A stretch of DNA of 62,000 nt from Branchiostoma floridae (taxonomy: Eukaryota; Chordata; Leptocardii; Amphioxiformes; Branchiostomatidae): positions 17,642,580 to 17,704,579 of the forward strand of contig NC_049991.1 of NCBI RefSeq assembly GCF_000003815.2, written 5' to 3'. A model generated the notes under the pieces. That model was not told the DNA's origin. It saw nothing but the letters and a program-made list of their open reading frames with translations, and searched no databases. The position numbers and the translations under genes are program-made. The first letter of the stretch is position 1. Every line of letters starts with the position of its first letter. This document shows, one piece after another, positions 1 through 10,889 of this stretch.

Positions 1-371
1 TGCGGGCCCGGGGATTTATGAACACGTCCCGGCCCGGTAGGGCCGGGACACAGCAAAAAAAGGACAAAATAGAAAGCCCGATAAAAACGACTAAAAAAAC
101 GTTAAAAAAACAGCCGGAGCCTAACCTCTGCTTGGAGAGTAAGTTACACATCATCCGAAGTCAGGAGACATCCGAAGTATATCCCCACATTAACGTTACC
201 ACAAATGCGTACCACAGTCGGCCTGTCTGAGAAAATACTACTAGTATAGTATTCTCTCTGACGACGGTATGCGTTTTGTTTACAAATTAGCACGCAACTC
301 AACATTGTAAACTTGTATAGAATTGCGAAAGAAAATAGTTGCATCAAAAGATGAGTGCTGGCGTAGCGACT
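1..371. other. left edge, no gene seen
   Basis: No coding exon is recognisable. Bases 123-142 match one terminus of the foldback family whose intact hairpin lies at 54045-54154 (shared ACCTCTGCTTGGAGAGTA), so a half-element is present. Confidence 0.5.
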
Positions 372-803
372 AGTGGTGGGTACCGGTATAGTGTACCGTT
401 TTTTCTTATTAGACCGGTCCGGAAAAACCGAACCTGAAAACAATCGGTTGACCGGATGTTGGACCTATTGAAAAATGAACAGATTATAATTAGGCGTTCA
501 AACGTTTTGGGGCTTACCGGTCGAGGAAAATAACAAGAGCGGTAGAGTTGAGTAGAGTAGAGTCTATAGTAATTTTTAGCAAGCTTTACAGTCAACAGTC
601 AGAGGCGGTTAGCCTTGTAGGATTTTAAAACGCCAGTGGGAGTCGAATACTCCATAAAATAGATTTCTTTGTTGCGAAACGGACAGTTGTTTTGAGTATC
701 GTCCATTCACAAGTTCTCACATATTGAATTAGGTTCAGGTCCAAACCTAGACCTGATCCCCTGGACCTGAAGCAGACCTGGACCTGAATTTTCTGTACCA
801 CTA
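372..803. mobile_element. hAT-type MITE, degenerate copy
   Basis: This is the same internal sequence as the intact element at 3545-3977. It starts with GGTGGGTACCGGTA, contains the shared tracts CTTATTAGACCGGTCC and CCAGTGGGAGTCGAATACTCC, and ends near TTCTGTACCACTAGTAG. The termini are eroded and no target duplication is clear. Confidence 0.6.
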
Positions 804-1979
804 GTAGTGACCTATCCCTGCACACATTTCGATACTTTTGGCTTATTACATTTCATTCTGCCGGCGCGCCGGCGCGTTCGAAAGCTGCGGTCATTGAACC
901 TCGGTCGTTGAACCACGGTCATTGACCTCGTTTCGAACAACGTTCCAAGGTTCTTGCGGTTTTCTAAAGTTCGGTTTTGTGCCTAAATTGCTATTTTTCA
1001 CCCATCTTTGCCCCATAAAATTATTATTTTGTGACGGTAAACATAAATTAATGCTGGTTAATCACCATCTCCTATCATACGAGTTTGATTTGATTGTATT
1101 CTACAACTCAGTCATTGTCACCCCACTTTATCAAATGGTAGGTTCCATGTGCTGAATAATTGGTTTGGATTGGTCTCATCTCGATATAGGATGTCTATAA
1201 GTACAGAACACGTCTGGGTCCAGCACAGAACGCGTCACACAGCAGGACAACAGCGCACCTTACATGTCTGCGAACTCTAAGTCACGGTCCATGTCCTGTT
1301 GATGAGCGCGCGAGGTTTAAGAATCGGCTGAAGTTCGCTGGTCAACGAGCCACGTGAAATTTGAAAGGGTAAAATTTCATGCGAAATATTTGCCGGTACG
1401 GTTTCTCTGAGGGTTTTCAAATCCTGTGGCCAATTTGTGACAAACGAAAAATTTCTATAGTGATAGGGAAGAATTTCAGGCAACGAATGGCTCAACTTTG
1501 ACGCTTTTGAAATTCTCCGACCTGCCAGTGATCAGTGTGAGCTGGGCCGAAGGTCTTTGACAAGAGTCCCGGGAAGGAAGTCGTTTGGGTCCAATATCAT
1601 TTCATCAACAGCTGTTCTTGTCACATTTGGCCAAAGAAAAAAAATAACAGTAAAGAAACTCATTGAGTGCGTGAACAAACATACGTTCCAAATAGTTCAA
1701 AGCAATTTGGAAGATTTGGGTATTTTGATCAGACAGCTATTTTGTCGAATTGTATTGAAATTACAACTGTTTGGAATGGCGTGGTGCTTACGAGATTTGT
1801 CTACCTTTAATTTTGTAATGCCCTCAATTCATGAGTCCAGCCTATGATTTGATCGATGACCTAAAATCAGACAACTACTTTGCCGAACTCCCACCCATCA
1901 AAATTATAAAAATCCGTAACAGAATCATCCACACAACAGCTAGCCTGTACAAAACCGAAAAAGGTAGGTAAAGTATAGC
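804..1979. other. non-coding, nothing recognised
   Basis: Only short ORFs without recognisable domains are present. A GC-only palindrome, GGCGCGCCGGCGCG, lies near 861-875. No gene or known repeat is called. Confidence 0.4.
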
Positions 1980-2210
1980 CTGGTTGCATTTCTGCGCAAT
2001 TCATGACGGACATATTATAACTAACCATTAATATGTACGTAGTTTTTTTATGAAAATTGATAATTGTATTGATTGATTCCATAAGACTAGTGAGACTAAT
2101 ATGGCTCTCATACAAAACAAGAAATGAAAAAAGGCATATTGCTGGTGAGATAAGATTAGTTGGGACTATAAGTATGTCAGACGAGTGATTAATGATAGCC
2201 GAAGCGAACA
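1980..2210. repeat. direct repeat, copy 1 (partner 2985-3200)
   Basis: About 230 bp recurs 1 kb downstream. Shared tracts are TAGCCTGG(T/C)TGCATTTCT, GTATTGATTGATTCCATAA, GACTAATATGGCTCTCATAC and AAAGATTAGTTGGGACTAT. The two copies bracket a retrotransposon fragment. Confidence 0.7.
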
Positions 2211-2245
2211 TAGGAGCGAATTCTATCCGGGTGGTACCCAGGCTA

Positions 2246-2770
2246 CAGTGTCAGACCCCATCTTGAATACGCCAGTGCAGCATGGGATCCTTTAATATCA
2301 GAAAGACCACATTTCCAAACTCAAGCGGTCCAAAAAAGAGCGGCTAGATTTGCTTCAAATGTCCCGAACTGTCCAAATTCTCAGATAAGCGCCACTAAAC
2401 TAGTCTCGGACCTAGGTTGGGATACACTCAAAAATAGAAGAACAGCCAACAGACTTACCATCCTCCAGAAATCTAGACAAAATCTCCTAACCCTACCGGT
2501 GGATTACTACTTGCAGCCGAACCCAAGGCAATCTAGACATAACCACCCAAACTCATACAAACCCATTAAGACTAATAAAGACTGTCTCAAACATTCATAT
2601 TTCCCAAGAACCACTATCGATTGGAATACTCAACCACCCTTCAAGTTAATCCCGTTAAGTTTAAGGAAGAGGTGTTGCAACACCTGAGGAACGGTCAATA
2701 AACAGCAGCACTACACCCTGGATGGTTTGTCCCAACAAAGATAAGGGGTGTTGTTCAGTACAAGAACAAG
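2246..2770 (+). mobile_element. non-LTR retrotransposon RT C-terminus (CR1/Jockey-like), 5'-truncated
   Basis: Conceptual translation gives the reverse-transcriptase tail motif VRPHLEYASAAWDP, followed by a KRAARF-type motif, and later FPRTTIDWNTQPP. This order is typical of the C-terminus of CR1/Jockey-group LINE ORF2. The fragment ends near an ACAAGAAC-type short repeat, consistent with a LINE 3' microsatellite tail. Only the last fraction of ORF2 is present, so it cannot be active. Confidence 0.75.
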
Positions 2771-2984
2771 AACAAAAAGAACAGTGAGAGTTCACCTTTA
2801 AGAGAAAGTTCCACTCTGACAGCGTCTCTCCCGTAATTCGTCATGGAGCAAGCTTCCACAAAATTGCTTCCCTGTGGGGTACAATCTAAACCTTTTCAAG
2901 ACAAGGGTAAACAAGCATCTTTCTTAAGAATCCAGTACTGTAACCCAAAGCGCACTTGTTTTTTGGGATGAAAGTAAAAAGGAA

Positions 2985-3200
2985 AAATAGCCTGGCTGCA
3001 TTTCTTCACAATTTAAGACAGACCTATTACGATATAACTCACCAGTAATACTACTACTAATTTTTAACGAAAATTAATAAGTGTATTGATTGATTCCATA
3101 AAACTAGTCAGACTAATATGGCTCTCATACATTACTGGCAAGAAAAGATTAGTTGGGACTATGATTGTAGAAGTATGTCAGAAATGATTATCCAAATTGT
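2985..3200. repeat. direct repeat, copy 2 (partner 1980-2210)
   Basis: This is the second copy of the repeat described at 1980-2210. It begins AGCCTGGCTGCATTTCTTC and has small indels relative to copy 1. Confidence 0.7.
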
Positions 3201-3544
3201 CTGCCGAAACGAGGCCCTAGTAGCTCTCAAATTTCAACCATATATATATTTGCCAGTGATAGTCCATGTTATTGGGAATTGATATTTTTTCTGAAGACTG
3301 GATGAAGAACAACATGAGCGTGAGCGAGTGAATTGCAAAAGAAATAATAATTGGGTACGTTTTCAACACTGTAATCGATTGTGGAGAACGTCGGACAATA
3401 GCTCGCACAAAATTAGTCTGTGTGATTCTTTGAACTGTTGCAATGATCACTCTTCTCTCTCGTAGGTATTTTGTTCATATAGTTCAGTATTGTATGGTTT
3501 CACAAACCGTAAAACTACAAAATCTGACATACTAGTAGTAGGAC

Positions 3545-3977
3545 TAGGGCTGGGTATCGGTACAGCGTACCGGTACAAAACCGGTTTTTCTTATTGGACC
3601 GGTCCAGAAAAACCGGACCTGAAAAAATTAGGTGGACCGGATGATGGACCGATTAGAAAATTAACAGATTATTTTATCAGGCATTCACACGTTTTGACGC
3701 TTGCAGGTGGAAGAAAATAACAAGAGTGAAGTAGAGTAGAGTCTATAGTCATTTCTACCAAGTTTTACCGTCAATCGTACAGGTGCAGTTAACGTTGTAG
3801 GATTTTAAAACGTCAGTATAAGTCTAATACTCCACCAAACAGATTTCTTTGTAGTGAAATGGACCATTGGTATGAGTCATACTGCATCAGGTCCAGGTTC
3901 AGGTCCGGACCTGGACCTGATCCTTTGGACCTGAACCGGACCTGGACCTGAATTTTCTGTACCGGTACCCAGCCCTA
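3545..3977. mobile_element. hAT-type MITE with 8-bp target duplication
   Basis: The element starts TAGGGCTGGGTA and ends TACCCAGCCCTA, inverted termini with hAT-style ends. It is flanked on both sides by the identical 8-mer AGTAGGAC (3537-3544 and 3978-3985), the target duplication length of hAT transposons. It is 433 bp, encodes no transposase, and has an interior rich in ACCGGT and GGACCTGGACCTGA repeats. It stops 20 bp before the first coding codon at 3998, so it probably lies in the 5' UTR or promoter of that gene. Confidence 0.85.
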
Positions 3978-3997
3978 AGTAGGACCACTTACCAAAC

Positions 3998-6900
3998 ATG
4001 CACCAATGTCACTTGGTGTTACAGGAGAACGAACTCGTGGCATCAGCGGGCAACACCGATGATTCACAACAAGACGGGATGACGTCAGCAAATCTGAATA
4101 CTGCGAAACTTGCCTTTAAGCAGGCTGAAAATAATGAGGGTCCGCTCGCACAGCCCGGTGCTTTTAGACATGAGAAAGATGAAGACTGCGACATTGATCT
4201 TGATGACATTCTTACAGAAAGTGGGGCTGCGGCTAGGATACAGCCGACAGTCGAAGTCAAGTATGGTGACACCTACATTTTGCCATGCGAAATTTCTTAC
4301 ATGTGTCAGGATCACATGGTGTGTGGGATGAGAAATACAGAAGAAACAGAAACGAGGGCATTCCATGAAGAAGACAATACATATTCAAACAGCAACAATG
4401 ATATCTCAGATCGTCCAATAAGCTGTGATACATCAGACAACGATGTTGAATATGTTGAAGATTGCCAAAACACCGAGTACACTCGGCATCACCCAAATAT
4501 ACTATATCCGCAAATATCATGCCTGCACAGTGACCAAGTCCAGAATCATATTTACACGCAAAATGCCTTGAATCCCATGCCGATAAACACTGCAAACCCC
4601 AACCAGATCTACGCAGAAAACGCTCCAAGCAGCAGCCCGGTGTGCGAGCCAAATGTCCGCAACCCTAATCCGATGTACGCCCCGAATGGAAACCCTGAAC
4701 TTGAATTACCTTCCTCAGGCTCTGCCACATCAACAGAAGCTATTGCATCATCAGGAACTGTCACATCATCAGGAGCTGTTGCATCACCAGGGACTATCGA
4801 AATAAATATGATAGAAGATCCCGCTTCTGATGCGACAGCCCTGGTAGCTACAGACGGTATGGCGAAAGGAAGTCAGGGGACTGAAACAGCAAATACTTCT
4901 TCCCGGCAAGCAGACATTGATGACATCAAGCCACATTCTATTAGGTATCAGACAGATGACGATATGGTTGCAAAGAACAATGAAACAAGGAAGGGACGAG
5001 CGCAAGAAGCCAGCTGTTGCAATATTGACAAAATTGAACCGTATGCCGTTAGATATAGGGAAGATGATAAGATGCTAGCGGAAGGAATCGTAACTGAGCC
5101 AGACCAAATGCAAGATGCCCGCTGTGGTGATGTTGGCATCGAACCGTATGCTGTTAGATATGGAGAAGATGATGACCTGTCAACGGACAAAAACACAACC
5201 GAGAGCGAGCAGACGCAAGATGCCACCCCTGACAATGTCAACATTGAACCGTACGCTGTTGCATACATGGGTCAGGATGGAGTACCTTCAGATGGCATCG
5301 GCAATGGTGTGCGTGACGATAGAAATCAGGCACCGATGCCAAACGGTCCCCAACAGGGCATTTGTGGTGAGACAGTCTATTTCATGTAGACTCCTATCAG
5401 ATTTGTTTGTCTTTTTCTTGCATGCTGCATGACCACTAAAACATTGACAAAGACTTACATGAGTCACATGCTAACCTATCGTTGATTCGAAAGCGTTATT
5501 TTTAAGTTTCCTTACAAAGTGCCATGTTTCCAAAATGTCACGTTTTCAACCAAAATGTCATCCTTTTGTTTGTGTTAATTAAGGTATTGTAAAATATTTT
5601 CCAGGGTTTCGATATCGCTGGGAGTACGATGTTATCCTAACAGCCATCGCCCTGCTGGCATTGATCATTGGTGGAAGCTTGATAGGGGCATTCTTCTACA
5701 CCGGCACGCGGGACCCTCAACAGGTGCGCTGTTTCCTTTTTCGTTTTACCTATCGCTCCCTTTGGTGCCATATCCTGGGCCATCAATCTGGTCTCTTGCC
5801 AGGTCTTACGCGCTGCCTCCATCTCTTCTTCAACAGTCCTTCTCCAGGTCCCTAGAGCCCTGCCTCTATTTCGCTTTCCTTTGGGAGTCCGTTTGACGGA
5901 GACATAAGGGTGTCGGTTCTTCTGCATACGCAGAATATGTCCCAACCATTTCCAGCGTCTGCATCTTATTTCCTCCGCGATGGTTGGAATACCTGTTCGC
6001 TCTGCAACTTCTTTGTTGGAAGTTTCTGCTCCCATCGTATCTTCAGGATTCTCCTGAGACATCTGGTTTCAAAACCCATATGGCTCTGTTTTCGTTTTAG
6101 CGCTTACTAATGATAAGCTATGGTGTTCTGTGACTGCATTTGTTACTTTCCATGCTTTCTCTAGGGATGGGGCACCGGCATTTCGTTTCTCCAGACATCG
6201 ACATTCACACCAAGTCATGCGTCAGATCAATGCTGTAGTTTTGGAACGACAACAATGCCTGGTCCGACATTCAAGGTGGGAGAGGATGCTTTGGTAAAGT
6301 TTTTTCTGCTTTTAGCCGTTTTCCAGGTCTTTAATTGGTTGGTAGAATTGCTGGCTAATTAAGAAAGTTAATTTTTCATCATATGATATGTAACAAACCA
6401 CTCATACCACTATTTTTAGTACATGTACCACAAAACCATTTTCGATCCCTTTGTGCACCATCATGAATGTACGAAATGTCAGCTAACGTTAGGATTCCCT
6501 TCGACAAAATAAGTCAAGCTCGAAGGATGACAATGCCGTCTGATTCATTAGAATTCACCTATATACTAAAGATTCTTAGTCTTTGATACTGTACATGCAT
6601 GATTTTGCAAATAAAACAATGAACTATCATTATGACAGAGAAAAAATGTTATAAGGAGCTTATTGATAGTACTCTATTACAGGCAACGACTGCCAAAGGC
6701 TTTTTGGAGGAAACAACGACAACGCTGTCGTCAAACACCTCACGGGGTAACGTTTGAAGTATACATGTATATATTTATGTATGTTTGGAGACGGGAAAGG
6801 GTAGAAACTAATGTTCAACTGTGAAAATTTGATGTCTTGTGTTATCATCACGCTAAGAGGATTATTGATATAGATATTTTACAGTATTCAAAGATGTAAG

Positions 6901-7978
6901 TTTTTATGTTTTTCTTCTGTACACTTAGATGACCGTAACTCTTACAGGATATATGGCACCTATATCAAAAAGATATACGATGATTTTAGCACTCAAATTA
7001 TTATTTTTGACTATGTAACAATACACTTGTGTCATATACTAGAACCACGTTGCGTTTTTCCCTCGTTTTAGTTAAAACATGCGAAAGACCAAATTCTAAT
7101 GATTAAACACGGTACTTCCGGTCAAATTGTGATCGTTCACTACAGACCCTTGTGATGGAAATGAGAAATCAGAGAGGATCATCTTTGGTGGATTGGGAGA
7201 AGAACCAGGGAAATTTCAACAAACCCGCGGAGTGGCAGTGTCTGGTGACAACGAGATTTTCGTGGCTGATTTCTACAACAGACGAATCCAAGTCTACACC
7301 CTGGGCGGGGTCTACCTCCGCCTCTTCCAAACCGTCGTCCCGGGTAAAAAGATGAAGACCATACAGCCCGGCGGTGTCGCCATTGATGGAGAGGGGCATT
7401 TGTGGGTAGTGGGAAAGACGGGAAGGAAAAAGGACAATGTACATGTGGTGCAGTACAGTCGCGACGGACTTCCTTTGTCCAAATTTGACGTCACGGGTGT
7501 AGCAGCATTTTCCGACATTGCAGTGGACGTGTCCAACCACAAAGTCATCGTGACCAGTGTCCTTGGAGTGTTGGTGTTTCAGCCTAACGGATCGCTACAT
7601 CTGAGATTCGGGGAGAAACGAAAGTTCCTCACGTCAAGCGTAACTACAGACAGTGAGGGAAACATTCTTGTCACAGTCAAGCCGGACAAAATCCTGGTCT
7701 ACAATCGCCATGGCCAGAGGTTATTCACAGCTAGGGTACGTGGACAAGTAGGACGACCAGGACTTCCCCAAGGAATTTGCTCGGACACTTTCGGTCGCAT
7801 CGTTGTGGCGAACGGACTTCCAGGGCGAGTTGACATGCATACAAGTCGCGGGGACTTTGTCCGCACCCTGGTGAACATTACGCGCCCTTGGGGCGTTGCT
7901 ATAGGACGTGACGGACAGTTGGTGGTGACTAGAAGAAACGACGGCACTGTGACCGTGTTCCCATGCAAAATGATATAG
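3998..7978 (+). CDS. type II membrane protein with acidic tail and NHL beta-propeller ectodomain
   Basis: Five exons join in frame: 3998-5366, 5605-5723, 6165-6293, 6683-6746 and 7146-7978 (2514 nt, 837 aa plus stop). Residues 1-457 are acidic and Ser/Thr/Asn-rich and end in about four degenerate units carrying IEPYAVRY. There is no signal peptide. Exon 2 encodes one membrane segment (about 466-488, TAIALLALIIGGSLIGAFFY). Exons 3-4 are a Thr-rich stalk. Exon 5 (561-837) is a run of NHL blades, for example RGVAVSGDNEIFVADFYNRR. NHL propellers bind protein or RNA ligands; placed after the membrane segment, this one should be extracellular, giving an N-in/C-out protein. The junction phases 1, 0, 0, 1 all match. 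The exon 3 donor could instead be at 6276, also in frame. Similar TM-NHL proteins are known in lancelets. Ligand unknown. Confidence 0.85.
5605..5723 (+). CDS. transmembrane exon of the NHL gene
   Basis: The acceptor TTTTCCAG and donor CAG/GTGCGC bound 119 nt. The frame adds two bases to the single base left by exon 1 (GGG, Gly) and encodes basic and aromatic FRYRWEYD, then about 22 hydrophobic residues, then TGTRDPQQ. This exon has no start codon in its own frame and is easily missed. Confidence 0.8.
5724..6062 (-). mobile_element. LINE ORF2 C-terminal fragment in an intron
   Basis: The minus-strand translation contains RRWKWLGHILRM, then a TWRRTVEEEM motif, the C-terminal signature of a widespread class of non-LTR retrotransposon polymerase. 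It sits immediately after the 5' splice site of the transmembrane exon of the NHL gene, in opposite orientation. Confidence 0.75.
7146..7978 (+). CDS. NHL propeller exon
   Basis: This is the final coding exon, acceptor CACTACAG, ending at TAG 7976-7978. NHL-type blades recur roughly every 45 residues: GVAVSGDNEIFVADFYNRRI, GGVAIDGEGHLWVV, SDIAVDVSNHKVIV, SSVTTDSEGNILVTV, QGICSDTFGRIVVAN and WGVAIGRDGQLVVT. That is about six blades, enough for a closed propeller. The DPCDGNEKSE leader links it to the Thr-rich stalk. Confidence 0.85.
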
Positions 7979-8119
7979 AATCCAGGCAACCAAAGGTCCT
8001 CTATGAAAAAAGGACATTATTCTAGTTACAAGGATATTTCCCTAGCTTTATTCGACAAGAAAAATGAGCAGCGGACCACGGCCTAACGTCCGGTCCAAAG
8101 GACTGCGGTTGAGCGAAAG

Positions 8120-8185
8120 AGACGGAATCGAACTCACACTGCTTACAGTTCCAGAGGTAGGGCCGCTAACGACTGGACTACTCAC
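8120..8185 (-). repeat. tRNA-like sequence, probable SINE head
   Basis: Read on the minus strand, TAGTCCAGTCGTTAGCGG resembles a pol III A box and GAGTTCGATTCCG resembles a B box, at near tRNA spacing (TTCGA 48 nt after the A-box T). The anticodon stem does not pair well, so this is more likely a tRNA-derived SINE or relic than a working tRNA gene. Confidence 0.4.
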
Positions 8186-8409
8186 GTTACCTGGCATCAG
8201 GCATTCGGTAAGAGAAAATAAACGTACCCCGAGCCTCTGTAACTACTAGTTTTTTTTTTCAAAACTATTTTTTTTTCAAGATTTGTTCGTTTTTAAATGC
8301 ATTCAATCATTGTGTTGTATTGGACTGTTGATGTTTTATTAGCTTGCTAAGGGCAAGCCAAAAACAAATCAACCATCTTTAAAGTGACATGAGAGCATGC
8401 TACCCCTCC

Positions 8410-8413
8410 CCGC

Positions 8414-8444
<31 letters not shown>

Positions 8445-8650
8445 GCACTCACACACACACACTCACACGCGCACACACACACGAAAACACGCACGCACAC
8501 ACACACTCACATACACACGCACACACGCACGCACACACACAAACACACTCACACGCACACACACACACACACGCCCGCACACACACACACACTCACACAC
8601 ACACATACACAAACACACACTCACACGCACACACACACACACACACACTC

Positions 8651-8695
<45 letters not shown>
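8410..8695. repeat. (CA)n microsatellite, about 285 bp
   Basis: An alternating ACACAC tract with scattered CT and CG interruptions. All frames are open but meaningless (poly His-Thr on one strand, poly Cys-Val on the other). Confidence 0.95.
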
Positions 8696-8697
<2 letters not shown>

Positions 8698-8699
8698 AT

Positions 8700-9795
8700 A
8701 CATAAACTATTTATGTATTGATGCGTGTGCCTGTAAATATGTATCTATATGTATATATTTCTTTCCATACAACAAAATTGAAGCAAACAACACATTAAAT
8801 CGTTAGAACAACATTGATAAACAATTCCATATCCGTCAGAATACTGAAGCATCTTTACACAAGCTTGATTTGATACCAGTTTTTACACGTTTCCTCAGTT
8901 ATTCTTGTGGGATGATGTAGATATGCACTTTAATTTCTTTAAATTCAACAGTTTTAAAATTGTCACAATTAAAGTCCTACTTACATCACCCCTGACTATA
9001 GCACTATGATAAGCATTGTAGTATACGGATTGTAACAAACGTATACGACGTGACAGCAAAAATATTGTTACTTGGTCCTTCCTTTCCGCACTGCATCAAT
9101 AAAGCAAAAATAAACGGACAAACAATGTTTTCTCGATCTTTTGTTCACAAGACAACTATATATACATCATCTCTTGTAGATAACTTTGATTTTACTTCTT
9201 TTTTTTACTGAAGATTTCTTTATCTTATCATTCTCGCTGCTGAGCTGACGTGTAAGAAGGATTTATTCCCACTTCGATTGTTTCTTCATTTCTTTTGCAT
9301 CATCATTTCAAGCTCCACGTACAAATCTACAGAATACAGCAGCATATAAGGGAGCATAGCCAACACACAAGCAGATGGGTAGACAGTTATAGTATCATTC
9401 CTTACTATACAGGTAAAATAAAGTTTAAAAAACTGTACATCATTTGAGCAGCGTCCTTTTGATGCTTTGTTAATAATAAACTCTACACATATAAAAAAAA
9501 GTAGAAATACTGTTACGTAACCAACTCCTCTAGAAGAGTTTAATTTTACTGCAGTTTTTCTGAAACTGGTCATTTTGGCTTGTGAGCGAAGTAGTTCTTG
9601 TCTGTGTTTTTTTTTACAATCACTTTTCTTATATTTAAACCTGCTAATTTATATTCCACTTTCTTTAAGCCCCTGTTATATTGTACCTGGTATTAGTAAT
9701 GCAAGATATAATCAACACACGACAGAGTCTATCAACTAGGAGTGAAAATACAGTCATAGAGTAGTACTAATTACTTCATCCTTACCATTAACATA

Positions 9796-9863
<68 letters not shown>

Positions 9864-10766
9864 TATGTACTATATAGCCTTTCTATACTTTTACATTAGT
9901 TTTCAATCGAATGCAATAATCAGCCCATGTTGTGCATGGGCAAACAGCAACAATCAATATTATATCATTAGTTTTTTTTTTAATGCAAAGCAGACCCGAC
10001 CATGCCTATAACGTAGCCTGACTAAAAGCGCGGTCATGGCGGCCTGTCTTTTGATACAGCCATTCATTCATTAAGGTGAACAATGATAAACAATTCAATC
10101 TTTGATTTTGTCTGAAATCGTTCTACACAAGCTAATTGACAAGATTTTATATTTCAACTGCTTTGTCATTCATTTCACACTACAGCAGTAGTTTCTATAA
10201 CATATCATCACGTGTACTAATGGACACTATTCGTATCATCTTGGAAGGTACGATTGAAAAGAAGTGCTCAGTGTGTACTGCACTTAAATTTATACTTAGA
10301 ACTATTTTGTGGTAGAATAAAATCCAAACTTTCATTCATTTTTTCTCATTATTTTCCCTATGTTAGACAATAAGATAGTGGATTGTTACAATAAGAAGAT
10401 ACCGACAGATCGACAGTAATGTCGTCCAAGATCTCGGCCTCTAATGTGTCTGTGTGAAACCTAATTCTAAATTTCTACAGTGGCACACGCCAAATAGCAG
10501 ATACTTATTGGATGTGGTTTTGGAAACGGTTAGACGTTTCACTACTTTTTCAGTGACATGTCGACACCGAGCAAAATCTGTTGAATAGCAGTTTTTTTTT
10601 ACCAAAACCTATGAATTAATATGCAAATTTGTTGGAGACAAATTATAGAAAGACCAATTGGGAACAAAACAAGGTTGACGACATATTTTCCAGCCAAGTC
10701 AGTTTACTACTTTTTCAATGTACTATTAGATTATTCTAATAGATGTGTGATCTTGTCATCATGTCA
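8700..10766. other. AT-rich intergenic sequence
   Basis: No exon is recognised. A pure (TA)n tract occupies about 9799-9861. Bases 10501-10570 resemble the dispersed element best seen at 47075-47300 (GGTTTTGGAAACGGTTAGAC). The downstream part should hold the 3' UTR of gene A, but I see no clear polyadenylation signal. Confidence 0.5.
9799..9861. repeat. (TA)n microsatellite
   Basis: An uninterrupted TATATA tract of about 60 bp, self-complementary and likely to be length-variable. Confidence 0.95.
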
Positions 10767-10889
10767 TTACTTCGGAGTCTTGCAAATATAGGCATAGCCC
10801 TTACTTTTGAAACCACCACGGCATTTAGCGTCGTTCCATTGTCCCGTTTTCCTCTTTGGACAAAACAACTTTGGACAATCCCTGCCATC
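10767..10889 (-). CDS. gene A last exon: C-terminus of C-type lectin domain
   Basis: On the minus strand, acceptor CATAACAG precedes 41 codons ending in TAA (10769-10767). It contains GQWNDAKC and AYICKTPK at the stop, matching GQWNDLKC and YICEKPK of gene B. WND supplies calcium-ligand residues in C-type lectins and the two cysteines close the fold. The phase-0 start fits the preceding exon. Confidence 0.85.
   Translation of the reverse strand, partial: DGRDCPKLFCPKRKTGQWNDAKCRGGFKSKGYAYICKTPK

Noticed and set aside
8120-8185. A functional tRNA gene
   Set aside because: A and B boxes are visible but the anticodon stem does not pair convincingly and no clear acceptor stem was found.
8389-8721. 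Histidine/threonine-rich open frames of about 100 codons
   Set aside because: Pure translation of a (CA)n microsatellite.
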